Shown: in pieces, positions 18,368 to 26,406 of the stretch
How positions within the stretch are numbered: position 1 is the first letter of the stretch
Layout: each line of letters opens with the position of its first letter
Origin: Cryptosporangium phraense
GTDB taxonomy: Bacteria; Actinomycetota; Actinomycetes; Mycobacteriales; Cryptosporangiaceae
NCBI RefSeq assembly: GCF_006912135.1
Contig: NZ_VIRS01000008.1
Coordinates: forward strand, 124,001 to 188,000
DNA: 64,000 nucleotides
Reading direction: 5' to 3'
Notes under the pieces: generated by a model
What the model was told of the DNA's origin: nothing
Seen by the model: the letters and a program-made list of their open reading frames with translations, nothing else
Databases searched by the model: none
Position numbers and translations under genes: made by a program

Positions 18368-19515
18368 GTGTCGAGCACGTCCTGGTCGAGGCCGACGGCG
18401 GTTCGCGGGGGAACCCCGGCACCGCGGGATACGGCGCGGTCGTGCTCGATGCGGCCACCGGGACGGTACTGGCCGAACGGGCCGCGGGTCTGGGGGTCAC
18501 GACGAACAACGTGGCCGAGTATTCGGGGCTGATCGCCGGGCTCGAAGCGGCGCAGGCGCTCGGGGCGCGGCGGGTCGACGTGCGGATGGATTCGAAGCTG
18601 GTCATCGAGCAGTGCTCGGGGCGCTGGCAGGTCAAGCAGGCCCACCTGAAACCGCTGGTGAGTCGGGCCACCGAGTTGCTGCGGTCGTTCCCGGAGACGA
18701 CGCTCACCTGGATTCCGCGGGCCGAGAACTCCCGGGCCGACGCGTTGGCGAATACGGCCATGGACGGCAACGACATTCGCCGGGATCAGGCGGCGCCCGA
18801 GGTCGGCTCCACCGGTACGCCGCCACCGAGCGGTCCGGCGGTGGTTCGCCGGGCGGCGTCGGAAAAAGACGGCGGACCCGGGTGGAGGGGCGGGGCGCAA
18901 CGGCGGGCCACCACGACGGTGCTGGTGCGGCACGCTTCCTCGGTGCTGTCGCCGGAGAAGAGGTTCTCCGGGCGCGGGGACGTGGCGCTGTCGGACGACG
19001 GGGTGCGGCAGGCGGAGCGGGTCGCGGCGCGGCTGGCGGCGCGGCCGGGGATCGACGTGGTGGTCAGCTCGCCGCTGCGGCGGGCCCGGCACACCGCGGA
19101 GCTGATCGCGAAGGCGGTCGGGGTGCCGGTCGAGTTCGACGACGACCTGGTCGAGACCGACTTCGGAGCCTGGGAGGGGTTGACGTTCAGCGAGGCCCGG
19201 CGGTCGTCGCCGGAGGCGGTGGACGCCTGGCTGAGCTCGCCGGACGTGGCGCCGCCCGGCGGTGAGAGCTTCGCGCAGGTCGCGGAGCGGGTCGACGCGG
19301 CGCGGGAGCGGCTGGTCGCCGACCACGCCGGCGAGACCGTGGTCGTGGTCTCGCACGTGACGCCGCTGAAGACGCTGCTGCGGCTGGCGCTCGAGGCGCC
19401 GCCGGTGATGCTGTACCGGCTGCAGCTCGACGTGACCGGGGTGTCCGAGGTCGATTGGTACGCGGACGGACCGGCCAACGTGCGCTTGGTGAACGACACG
19501 CATCACCTGGGCTGA
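18364..19515 (+). CDS. Bifunctional RNase HI / acid phosphatase (Rv2228c type)
   Basis: A 383-residue fusion. The N-terminal RNase HI (1-135) has catalytic acids Asp11 (EADGGSRGNPG), Glu52 (AEYSGL), Asp76 (MDSKLV) and Asp126 (NSRADALAN). A Gly/Pro-rich linker (about 140-182) joins a histidine-phosphatase domain with the RHG-type motif LVRHASS (His190) and a late VVSHVTP histidine. In mycobacteria this arrangement couples RNA-DNA hybrid cleavage with an alpha-ribazole-phosphatase-like activity. The start GTG 18364 is inside the preceding stop (GTGA). It is the last gene of the Nif3 trio. Confidence 0.95.
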   Translation: MSVEHVLVEADGGSRGNPGTAGYGAVVLDAATGTVLAERAAGLGVTTNNVAEYSGLIAGLEAAQALGARRVDVRMDSKLVIEQCSGRWQVKQAHLKPLVSRATELLRSFPETTLTWIPRAENSRADALANTAMDGNDIRRDQAAPEVGSTGTPPPSGPAVVRRAASEKDGGPGWRGGAQRRATTTVLVRHASSVLSPEKRFSGRGDVALSDDGVRQAERVAARLAARPGIDVVVSSPLRRARHTAELIAKAVGVPVEFDDDLVETDFGAWEGLTFSEARRSSPEAVDAWLSSPDVAPPGGESFAQVAERVDAARERLVADHAGETVVVVSHVTPLKTLLRLALEAPPVMLYRLQLDVTGVSEVDWYADGPANVRLVNDTHHLG

Positions 19516-19633
19516 CCGCCGGGCGCGGAGATGGGACCGCTTGGCGCGGCGGCTGCTCTGCTTGAGGCTTTTGCGGGCTAGTGTCTTGTCGCCTGTGCCA
19601 CGTGACTCGTCACTGCGCGTGAGGAGGACAGCG

Positions 19634-19870
19634 ATGTCCACTACCGAGGAAACACCCTCGCCCTCGGAACAGCCGCCGGCCCGATCCGATCGGAATCATT
19701 GGTATTGGCTGCTGCTGGTGCCGATCGTCGTGCCGTTGCTGCCGATGCTGTACAACGGCTCGGATCCGACGCTCTGGGGTATTCCCCGTTTTTATTGGCT
19801 GCAATTGCTCTTCGTCGTGCTGAGCGTCGGCGTGACGCTGGTCGTCTACCGCCAGACCCGGGGACGGTGA
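19634..19870 (+). CDS. DUF3311 small membrane protein (transporter partner)
   Basis: A 78-residue protein from ATG 19634 with a strong GAGGAGGA site. The disordered N-terminus (about 25 residues) is followed by two membrane segments: WLLLVPIVVPLLPMLYNG and, after GIPRFYWLQ, LLFVVLSVGVTLVVY. This matches DUF3311. It ends three bases before the permease start. Such small two-helix subunits accompany sodium:solute symporters of the MctP class, and the pair is probably one transport system. Confidence 0.9.
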   Translation: MSTTEETPSPSEQPPARSDRNHWYWLLLVPIVVPLLPMLYNGSDPTLWGIPRFYWLQLLFVVLSVGVTLVVYRQTRGR

Positions 19871-19873
19871 GCG

Positions 19874-21514
19874 ATGGACGTCAAAGTCACCGAGCTCGTC
19901 ATCTTCACGGTGCTGTTCGTTTTCGTGAGTGTGCTGGGGTTCGTCGCCTCGCGCTGGCGGCGCCCCGATTCGATGGAGCATCTGGACGAATGGGGTCTGG
20001 GTGGCCGGAATTTCGGCGGCTGGATCACGTGGTTCCTGCTCGGCGGTGATCTGTACACGGCTTATACGTTCGTGGCCGTTCCGGCGCTGATGTTCGGAGC
20101 CGGGGCGCTGGGGTTCTACGCCTTGCCGTACACGGTCGTGCTGTATCCGATCGTGCTGTTGCCGCTGGTTCGCTTGTGGTCCGTGTCGCACGTCAACGGG
20201 TTCGTGACGCCGGCCGATTTCGTCCGGGCGCGGTTCGGGTCGTCGACGCTGGCGTTGCTGGTCGCGATCACCGGGATCCTGGCGACGATGCCGTACATCG
20301 CGCTGCAGCTGGTCGGTATCGAGGCCGTGCTGAAGGCGATGGGCGTCGAGGGCAAATGGCCGATCACGATCGCGTTCCTGATTCTGGCTATCTATACGTA
20401 CAACTCGGGGCTGCGGGCGCCGGCGCTGATCGCGTTCGTGAAGGACTCGCTGATCTATTTGACGGTGATCGTGGCGATCATCGTGATTCCGGCGAAGCTC
20501 GGAGGTTGGGACGCGATCTTCTCGGCGGCCGGGGCGAAGTTCTCGGCTCCGGCGGCCCAGGCGGCGGGTTCCGGGGTGCTGCTGAATGCGAACAATCAGT
20601 TGAACTACGTGACGTTGGCGCTGGGGTCGGCGTTGGCGTTGTTCCTGTATCCGCATTCGTTGACCGGGGTGTTGGCGGCGCGGTCGCGGGACACGGTGAA
20701 GCGGAACATGGCGGCGTTGCCGGCGTATTCGTTTGTTTTGGGGCTGTTGGCGTTGCTGGGGTTGATGGCGATCGCGGCCAAGATCGTGCCGGTCGGGGCT
20801 GACCCTGCTGCCGGCGTCGCCGGGGACCGGAACACGGTCGTGCCGTTGCTGTTCGACTGGGCTTTCCCGGACTGGTTCACCGGGGTCGCGCACGCGGCGG
20901 TCGGTATCGGGGCGCTGGTGCCGGCCGCGGTGATGTCGATCGCGGCGGCGAACCTGTTCACCCGGAACATCTGGACCGAGTACGTCCACCGGGACGCGGG
21001 GCCGGTCGAGGAGGCGCGGGTCTCGAAGATCGTGTCGCTGGTCGTGAAGTTCGTGGCCGTGGTGCTCGTGCTCGGGCTCGACACGCAGTACTCGATCGAC
21101 CTGCAGCTGATCGGCGGGGTCGTGATCCTGCAGACGCTGCCCGCGGTGGCGCTGGGCGTCTTCACGCGGTGGTTCCACAAGTGGGCGCTGGTCGCGGGCT
21201 GGGCCGCCGGGATGGCGTTCGGGTTCTGGATGCTGTGGACGGTCCCGAACCCGGCGACGAAGCACGCGCACTTCGGCGGGTCGGCGTTCAAGCTCTCGGA
21301 GCTGGGGTTCGACACGAAGTGGACGATCTACGCCGGGTTCCTGGCCGTCGGCTTGAATTTGCTGGTCGCGGTGGCCGGCACGTGGATCCTCCGGGCGGCG
21401 CACGTGGCCGACGGGGAGGACACGACGAAGCCGGCGGACTACACGGCCGAGGCCGGGGATCCGGGCGTGCGTGAGATTCCGGAGTTGGTCGGGGACGGCA
21501 AGTCGTCGACGTGA
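19874..21514 (+). CDS. mctP: Monocarboxylate permease, sodium:solute symporter family (MctP-like)
   Basis: A 546-residue integral membrane transporter with about 13 helices. The SSS hallmarks are WGLGGRNFGGWITWFLLGGDLYTAYT near the N-terminus and YPHSLTGVLAARSRDTVKRN with HSLTG in the middle, as in MctP uptake systems for pyruvate, lactate, acetate and similar acids. It is translated three bases after the DUF3311 partner. The C-terminal 40 residues are cytoplasmic and acidic. The substrate is inferred from family and context, since the window also carries pyruvate dehydrogenase; it is not proven. Confidence 0.88.
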   Translation: MDVKVTELVIFTVLFVFVSVLGFVASRWRRPDSMEHLDEWGLGGRNFGGWITWFLLGGDLYTAYTFVAVPALMFGAGALGFYALPYTVVLYPIVLLPLVRLWSVSHVNGFVTPADFVRARFGSSTLALLVAITGILATMPYIALQLVGIEAVLKAMGVEGKWPITIAFLILAIYTYNSGLRAPALIAFVKDSLIYLTVIVAIIVIPAKLGGWDAIFSAAGAKFSAPAAQAAGSGVLLNANNQLNYVTLALGSALALFLYPHSLTGVLAARSRDTVKRNMAALPAYSFVLGLLALLGLMAIAAKIVPVGADPAAGVAGDRNTVVPLLFDWAFPDWFTGVAHAAVGIGALVPAAVMSIAAANLFTRNIWTEYVHRDAGPVEEARVSKIVSLVVKFVAVVLVLGLDTQYSIDLQLIGGVVILQTLPAVALGVFTRWFHKWALVAGWAAGMAFGFWMLWTVPNPATKHAHFGGSAFKLSELGFDTKWTIYAGFLAVGLNLLVAVAGTWILRAAHVADGEDTTKPADYTAEAGDPGVREIPELVGDGKSST

Positions 21515-21548
21515 GTGCGACGGTGCAGCCCGGTCGCGGGCTGCACCC

Positions 21549-22322
21549 TCAGCTCTGGAAGGCCTGGAACAGCAGGACGAGCCCGATCGTGGTGCCGAAC
21601 GTGACGATCGTGGCGCGCAGGGCCTTGGCGGACAGTTTCCGGGCGAGCCGCGCGCCGAGGTACCCGCCGGCCACCGTGGCCGGGGCCACGATTGCGACGC
21701 CGACCCACGACACCGGCCCGAAGATCGCGTACACCGCGACCGTCACCAGCCCGATCGTCGCCGACAGGACGTTCTTGAGCGCGTTGATGCGCTGCAGCTT
21801 CTCGTCGAGAACCAAGGCCAGGACCGCCACTAGGACGACGCCGAGCGCGGCGCCGAAGTAGCCGCCGTAGGCGGCGCCGAGCAGCGTGAGGGTCGCCATC
21901 GTGGCGGTCTGTTTCTTCGACGAGAGTGCGGCCGGGTGCCCGACGATCTTCTGCAGCCTCGGCTGCAGGCCGAGCACCGCGGTGGCCGCGAGCACCAGGA
22001 ACGGGGCGACGAACTCGAAGACGTCGGCCGGGGTGACGAGGAGGAGGACGCAGCCGCCGACGCCGCCGAGTATCGCGAGGGGAACCAGGGCCATGGCCCG
22101 TTTCCGCTGGTTGGTGAGGTCTTCCCGGCTGCCCCAGACGCTCGAAAGGTAGCCCGGCGTGACGGAGACCGAGTTCGTGACGTTGGCGGCGATGCTGGGC
22201 AGCCCGGTGGCGATCAACGCGGGGAACGTCAACAGCGACCCGCCTCCGGCGATCGCGTTCACCGCGCCGGCGGCGAGCCCGGCGACCAGGAGGAGAGCGA
22301 CGTTGCTCAGTGAGTGGTCCAT
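21549..22322 (-). CDS. TauE/SafE family sulfite-exporter-like membrane protein
   Basis: A 257-residue, about eight-helix membrane protein with two related halves. The N-terminal AAGAVNAIAGGGSLLTFPAL and the equivalent GAAYGGYFGAALGVVL of the second half are the TauE/SafE signature regions, together with NVTNSVSVTPGYLSS and LKNVLSATIGLV. Members export sulfite, sulfoacetate or other organic anions. The gene converges on mctP with a 34-base gap and diverges from rnpB 41 bases upstream. The substrate is unknown. Confidence 0.93.
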   Translation of the reverse strand: MDHSLSNVALLLVAGLAAGAVNAIAGGGSLLTFPALIATGLPSIAANVTNSVSVTPGYLSSVWGSREDLTNQRKRAMALVPLAILGGVGGCVLLLVTPADVFEFVAPFLVLAATAVLGLQPRLQKIVGHPAALSSKKQTATMATLTLLGAAYGGYFGAALGVVLVAVLALVLDEKLQRINALKNVLSATIGLVTVAVYAIFGPVSWVGVAIVAPATVAGGYLGARLARKLSAKALRATIVTFGTTIGLVLLFQAFQS

Positions 22323-22351
22323 CGGGTCTCACCGTACGTTTCCGTGGTGCG

Positions 22352-22357
22352 TAAGAT
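22352..22357 (+). promoter_or_regulatory. -10-like hexamer of the rnpB promoter
   Basis: TAAGAT lies seven bases upstream of the predicted 5' end of the RNase P RNA, in the 41-base gap behind the tauE start. No clear -35 element was recognised. Confidence 0.35.
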
Positions 22358-22363
22358 CAGCCG

Positions 22364-22775
22364 GGCGGTGGACGAGTCGGCTGGGCGGTCGCGTCGGTGC
22401 CTCTTCGGGGGTGCCGCCGAGGAACGTCCGGGCTCCACAGGGCAGGGTGGTTGTTAACGGCAACCCGGGGTGACCCGCGGGACAGTGCCACAGAAAACAG
22501 ACCGCCGGGCGTTTACGTCCGGTAAGGGTGAAACGGTGGTGTAAGAGACCACCAGCGCCCCGGGTGACCGGGGCGGCTCGGTAAACCCCACCCGGAGCAA
22601 GGTCAAGAGGAGTGGCTCAGGTCGCTCTGCGTGGACGATCGAGGGCGGCCCGCCCGATGTTCACGGGTAGACCGCTAGAGCCTGTCGGTGACGGCAGGTT
22701 GAGATGGATGGCCGCCGGTCGGAGCTTCGGTTCCGGCCACAGAACCCGGCGTACAGGCCGACTCGTCCGCCGCCC
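22364..22775 (+). ncRNA. rnpB: RNase P RNA (bacterial type A)
   Basis: This is the catalytic RNA of ribonuclease P, about 412 nt. Helix P1 is formed by 22364-22381 and 22757-22774, 18 pairs with one G-U. The conserved core GAGGAACGTCCGGGCTCC lies near 22418-22436, ACAGGGCAG follows, CCACAGAAAACAGACCGCC is near 22489, GGTAAGGGTGAAACGGTG is near 22521, and the 3' end has AGAACCCGGCGTACAG before P1. The A-to-C change in the usual GGAAAGUCC is, as I recall, normal in actinobacteria. It ends 12 bases before the convergent TPR gene. Confidence 0.96.
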
Positions 22776-22787
22776 TGGCCTGAGCTT

Positions 22788-24152
22788 TCAGCTAGTGGTC
22801 GCGCCGCCGGAGTGGGCCAAGGTCTTTGCTCGGGTGGCAGCCGCTACGGCGGCGGCTTCGTCGCCTAGGGCTCGGGCCACCTCGGACTGCTTGAGCCAGT
22901 TGTACGGGCTACACGGGCGGACGTTGAGACGTTCGCTGACCAGCGCTCGGGCCAGCGGCACCCGGCCCGCCCGGATCGCCGCCTCGACCAGCGTTTTGTA
23001 GACCGCGTCCCGCTGGGCGTGGCTTCCGCCGAATTCGTTCACGTACGACCGAATCGGCGCTAGCAGGTCGACCACCTCGTCGTACTGGCCTCGGCCGAAG
23101 GCGACCAGTGCTCGGCAGACCGGAAGGCCGACCCGGGCGGTCATCGCCTGGTTGCTCACTCCCGGGTGATCCGTGCCCAGCCACGCGATCCGGTCGGCGA
23201 TCAGCGCCTCGGCCAGGTCGTACCGACCGGCACCGACGTAGGCCATCACGGCGTGGGCGTCGTTGAACGCGTAGAAGGCCTCGGCCGAGCGCGCTTGCCA
23301 TGGCTCCACCAGCGCCGCCCACCGGTCGGGCTGCGGGTCGCCGGCCAGCTCGAACCGCCAGAGCAGGGCGGCCGCATCCAGCAGCTCGAGCGAGACGCCG
23401 GACGAGTTCGGGCCGTGCAGGACCGTGTCGTAGATGCTCAGCGCCCGGTCGCGGTCACCGGACTCGATCGCGTACAGGCCGTAGTGCCACCAGTTGTGGA
23501 CGTTGAAGAACGTGTCGGTCGACCACTGGTCGAGCCGGTCGTCGAAGTAGCGGATGCCGTCGCCGAAGCGGCCCTGCATCTCGTAGGTGTGCGCGACCGC
23601 GTGGATGCCCCAGACGTCCCTCGGGTCGCGGTCGACGGCCTCCCGGCCGACGTCCTCGGAGCGGTCGTAGTGCCCGGCCTCTTCGAGGCCGAACGCGTAC
23701 ATGCCGAGGACGTTCGGGTAGTGGCGGTCGTCGGGGTGCCAGGCGCTGAGCGCGGCGCCGATACGGTCGCGCAGGCTCGTCGCGTTGCCGGTGAAGAAGT
23801 CGATCTGGTGGCCGACCGCGAGCGCCAGCGCGTCGCGCGGGTACTCCACGGTGAGGTCGGCGAGCGTCCGCCCGGCCCCGTGGAAGTCGCCCGCGGCCAG
23901 CCGCCGGGCGGCGTCCAGATGGGCTTGTTCTTGGAGGTCGGGCGCGGCCGGCCGGGCGTCGGCCAGGAAGAGACGGGTGGCGACGGCGTCGTCGACATCG
24001 GTGGTGAGCAGGCCGAGGTACGCGCGTAGCGCGATGGCCATCGGGAACGTGGGGTCCTCGGCGAGGGACGCGTCGGAGGCCTCGACGACCTCGGCGCGGA
24101 AGTGGAGGAGTTCGTCGACGGCGCGGTCGAAGTGTTCCTGCGCGGTACCCAT
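22788..24152 (-). CDS. Tetratricopeptide repeat protein (TTC38-like)
   Basis: A 454-residue all-helical TPR protein resembling the TTC38 family. Repeats include HPDDRHYPNVLGMYAFGLEE, DVWGIHAVAHTYEMQGRF and NVHNWWHYGLYAIESGD. The HAVAHTYEMQGR and FNVHNWWHYGLY segments are characteristic of the family. The start is ATG 24152 (MGTAQEHFDRAV), with AGGAAA six bases upstream; a GTG five codons earlier lacks a site. No signal or membrane segment is seen. Function unknown. It converges on rnpB. Confidence 0.88.
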   Translation of the reverse strand: MGTAQEHFDRAVDELLHFRAEVVEASDASLAEDPTFPMAIALRAYLGLLTTDVDDAVATRLFLADARPAAPDLQEQAHLDAARRLAAGDFHGAGRTLADLTVEYPRDALALAVGHQIDFFTGNATSLRDRIGAALSAWHPDDRHYPNVLGMYAFGLEEAGHYDRSEDVGREAVDRDPRDVWGIHAVAHTYEMQGRFGDGIRYFDDRLDQWSTDTFFNVHNWWHYGLYAIESGDRDRALSIYDTVLHGPNSSGVSLELLDAAALLWRFELAGDPQPDRWAALVEPWQARSAEAFYAFNDAHAVMAYVGAGRYDLAEALIADRIAWLGTDHPGVSNQAMTARVGLPVCRALVAFGRGQYDEVVDLLAPIRSYVNEFGGSHAQRDAVYKTLVEAAIRAGRVPLARALVSERLNVRPCSPYNWLKQSEVARALGDEAAAVAAATRAKTLAHSGGATTS

Positions 24153-24183
24153 GGTTTTTCCTACCACTCGAGTAGGGAAAGTG

Positions 24184-24546
24184 TCAGGCCTTCACGTCGT
24201 GGCCCGCGTCGCGGAGCAGCTCCGCGGCCTTGGCCGCGTGCGCGGCCGGGACCAGCACGAGGTCGGCGTCGTAGGTGGAGGCGACAAAGACGGGGAGGTC
24301 GGCGGCGGAGAGCGGAGCGACGATGCTCAGCAGCATGCCGGGGACGTCGAGCTCGTGGGCGGTCTGGCCGGCGAACGCGCGCCAGCCGTCGGGGGAGTCG
24401 TCGACGACGCGGATCACGGTGAGGCCCTCGGAACCGCGGACCAGCGCGACCCAGTCGCCGGTGGCGACGATGTCTTCGGTGTCGTGACGTTCCACGGCGA
24501 ACGTCTCCGGTCGGAGCTCGAGGCGCTGAGGCACGAACGTCGGCAT
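24184..24546 (-). CDS. ACT domain-containing protein
   Basis: A 120-residue protein from ATG 24546. An N-terminal strand-rich part (FAVERHDTEDI) is followed by the ACT-like core TVIRVVDD...LDVPGMLLSIVAPLSAADLPVFVASTYDADLVLVP, which is close to the CASTOR/ACT family of amino-acid-binding sensors. No catalytic domain is attached, so a regulatory or ligand-sensing role is likely. It lies 31 bases upstream of the TPR gene on the same strand, so the two may be co-transcribed. A longer upstream frame was not used because family similarity begins at MPTFVPQRL. Confidence 0.85.
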   Translation of the reverse strand: MPTFVPQRLELRPETFAVERHDTEDIVATGDWVALVRGSEGLTVIRVVDDSPDGWRAFAGQTAHELDVPGMLLSIVAPLSAADLPVFVASTYDADLVLVPAAHAAKAAELLRDAGHDVKA

Positions 24547-24696
24547 GCGTTTGAGGTTACGCGCGACGACCTGTGGTGCAACGACCTCTTCCCCGGGTCG
24601 TTGTGTCACTCACGACTCAGGAATGAACACCAACCTCATTCGAAAAGACGTGAACGAATTTCCTTTCTCCGCCGTGAGTACCGAACCGCTCACAAT

Positions 24697-24707
24697 GGAG
24701 GTGATCC
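24697..24707 (+). promoter_or_regulatory. Full-length Shine-Dalgarno of the secreted-protein gene
   Basis: GGAGGTGATCC is an 11-base perfect complement to the usual 3' tail of 16S rRNA and abuts ATG 24708, which leaves the core GGAGG six bases from the start. None of the other ribosome-binding sites I checked in the window is this long. The upstream gap 24547-24696 is also noticeably less GC-rich. Confidence 0.8.
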
Positions 24708-25226
24708 ATGGCAAGGCGATTGATCTTCGTGCTGGTTCTACTGGCCGGGTGGCAATTACCGGGTCCCGCGCAGGCGGCTACTCGGGATCCGGCGGCGTTC
24801 GCTGACATTTGGCGCCCGTGCGGCTGGCGCACCTCGGAGAACAAGATCGTGCGCACCTTCGACCGCTACCGGGCCGACGTGCCCGGGCACTTCCTGCGCG
24901 GCGGCAAATCCAACCTGCTCTGCGGGAACAAGAGGTTCGGCTACCGGCACATCCTCCACCGCCACCAGGCCGAGTGGGAACAGGCAGCCTTCCTGGTGCG
25001 GCGGAATTGGCGTGACGTCGCCGACTTCTCGATCGCGACCGTTGTCCGGGATCCCGACCAGGTCACCTACAACCCGAAGGTGAAGACCTATTGCTTCTCG
25101 CGCGTGGTCTATCTCGTCAACAAGAACAACGCCCGGACCGTCGGAACGAACATTCCGCGGGTGGTCGTCGCCGAGTCGACCAAGCGAATCATCACCGCGT
25201 TCCCGTCGAATGAGCAGTGCAAGTAG
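24708..25226 (+). CDS. Secreted BECR-fold-like ribonuclease toxin candidate
   Basis: A 172-residue protein with a Sec signal peptide: MARR, hydrophobic core, AQA cleavage after residue 23. The mature part is basic and has four cysteines (38, 72, 129, 171), enough for two disulfides. YRHILHRH (79-86) and NWRDVADFSI, then VTYNPKVKTYCF and the terminal TKRIITAFP (158-166), resemble C-terminal nuclease domains of polymorphic toxins (Barnase-EndoU-ColicinE5/D-RelE superfamily). His81, His84, His86, Arg80 and Thr/Lys158-159 would be catalytic candidates. The next gene overlaps it by 17 bases. The secretion call is strong; the nuclease call is inference from pattern. Confidence 0.6.
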   Translation: MARRLIFVLVLLAGWQLPGPAQAATRDPAAFADIWRPCGWRTSENKIVRTFDRYRADVPGHFLRGGKSNLLCGNKRFGYRHILHRHQAEWEQAAFLVRRNWRDVADFSIATVVRDPDQVTYNPKVKTYCFSRVVYLVNKNNARTVGTNIPRVVVAESTKRIITAFPSNEQCK

Positions 25227-25236
25227 GGTGCAGCCC

Positions 25237-25632
25237 GTGGATGTCATTGGCGCGATCGTCGAGGACCTGGAGCCGTACGCGACGGCCCGATTGTCCGAGC
25301 AGCCGGGAAAGATCCTCCTCGACACGCTCAACGGCCGGCCGCTGCAGCCGCCCGCGGTCATCGTCGCGCCGGCCGATGCCGTCGCCAACTACGTGCGCTC
25401 GAGTGCGGCCTCCGCCCGAGCTCTATGGACCGACGTGGGCCCCGAGGAGGGTGGCTTGCGCCTGCTGTTGGTGCACCTCAACGAGGAAGTGCTCAGCAAG
25501 GCGCAAGCCGGCACCACGATCACCGTCGGGGACGACGAGATCACGGTCACCGGCGCACGCGGGAGCGATCTGGCGGACATCGACCCCGACGGCGAGTACT
25601 ACTGGACCGCCGACCGCCCCGACGAGTTCTGA
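25237..25632 (+). CDS. Small acidic protein, possible cognate inhibitor of the secreted protein
   Basis: About 131 residues if GTG 25237 is used (preceded by AGTAGGG), or 140 from ATG 25210, which would overlap the upstream gene by 17 bases. It has no signal peptide or membrane segment. It is rich in Asp/Glu, ending in the acidic DLADIDPDGEYYWTADRPDEF region, while the preceding secreted protein is basic. I do not recognise its family. The overlap or near-overlap, opposite charge and cytoplasmic location fit an immunity protein, as in barnase-barstar, but nothing in the sequence proves this. Confidence 0.6.
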   Translation: MDVIGAIVEDLEPYATARLSEQPGKILLDTLNGRPLQPPAVIVAPADAVANYVRSSAASARALWTDVGPEEGGLRLLLVHLNEEVLSKAQAGTTITVGDDEITVTGARGSDLADIDPDGEYYWTADRPDEF

Positions 25633-25634
25633 GC

Positions 25635-26309
25635 TCACCACGGGACCACCTGGTTCTCGTAGTCCACGAACTGCAGGCCCGGCTCACCCGATCGCTTCTC
25701 GATCGTGTCGACGATCGGCGGTACCGCCTCCTCGACGGTCCGTACCGCCCCTGGCCCACCCAGTTCCGTCTGCACGTGACCCGGATTCACCAGCAGCAAC
25801 GTCCGCGGATCGGACGCGTGCCGGACCGCGTACGACTTCATCAGCTGGTTGAGCGCCGACTTGCTCGCCCGGTACACCTCGTACCCCGCGTTCGTGTTCA
25901 TCGTGATGCTGCCCTGCCTCGACGACATCACCGCGATCGTGCCGGTCGGCGGCACCAGCTCGGCCAGCGCCTCGACCGCCCGCATCGGGCTGAGCACGTT
26001 CGTGACCATGACGTCCACGAACTCCTCGGTCGGCACCTCGGCCGCCGGCACGTTCCCGTTCGTAATGGCCGCGTTGACGAACAGTAGGTCCACCACCACG
26101 CCGGCCAGGCGCGTCCGGAGCGCGGCGAGTTGCCCCGCGTCGGTGATGTCGAGCGTCTCGATCCGTAGGCGGTCGTCGGCCAGCGACGGCAGGCCGCCGG
26201 GGGAGCCCTCCCGAATCGTCCCGATGACGTTCCACCCGCGCGCGAGGTACTCGGCCGCCAGGCCCAGGCCGAGGCCGCGGGACGCACCGAGGATCAGCAT
26301 CGTCTTCAT
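25635..26309 (-). CDS. Short-chain dehydrogenase/reductase (SDR)
   Basis: A 224-residue classical SDR. The cofactor motif GASRGLG is at residues 7-13. It has LFVNAAI (NAG-type motif), SSRQGSI with the active-site serine, and YRASKSA with the YxxxK pair. The start is ATG 26309, with GGGAG six bases upstream; a longer frame to 26528 reads back through the regulatory gap and is rejected. It is divergent from a TetR gene, with a perfect inverted repeat 15-40 bases upstream of its start, so it is almost certainly that repressor's target. The substrate is unknown. Confidence 0.93.
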   Translation of the reverse strand: MKTMLILGASRGLGLGLAAEYLARGWNVIGTIREGSPGGLPSLADDRLRIETLDITDAGQLAALRTRLAGVVVDLLFVNAAITNGNVPAAEVPTEEFVDVMVTNVLSPMRAVEALAELVPPTGTIAVMSSRQGSITMNTNAGYEVYRASKSALNQLMKSYAVRHASDPRTLLLVNPGHVQTELGGPGAVRTVEEAVPPIVDTIEKRSGEPGLQFVDYENQVVPW

Positions 26310-26323
26310 GTCACTCCCACAAT

Positions 26324-26349
26324 CGTTTCCAACGCGAACGTTGGAAACG
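26324..26349. promoter_or_regulatory. Perfect inverted repeat, primary TetR operator
   Basis: CGTTTCCAACG-CGAA-CGTTGGAAACG is a perfect 11-bp inverted repeat with 4-bp spacer in the SDR/TetR divergent gap. It lies 15 bases upstream of the SDR start, where it would cover the promoter or the ribosome-loading region. Confidence 0.85.
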
Positions 26350-26366
26350 CTACGCCATCCACAGCG

Positions 26367-26382
26367 CCAACGGCAACGTTGG
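26367..26382. promoter_or_regulatory. Second, shorter TetR operator half-copy
   Basis: CCAACG-GCAA-CGTTGG repeats the core of the primary operator with identical 4-bp spacing, 38 bp centre to centre from it and 25 bases before the TetR start. It is probably the autoregulatory site. Confidence 0.7.
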
Positions 26383-26406
26383 AGTTGGTCACGGTAAAGT
26401 GAAGCC

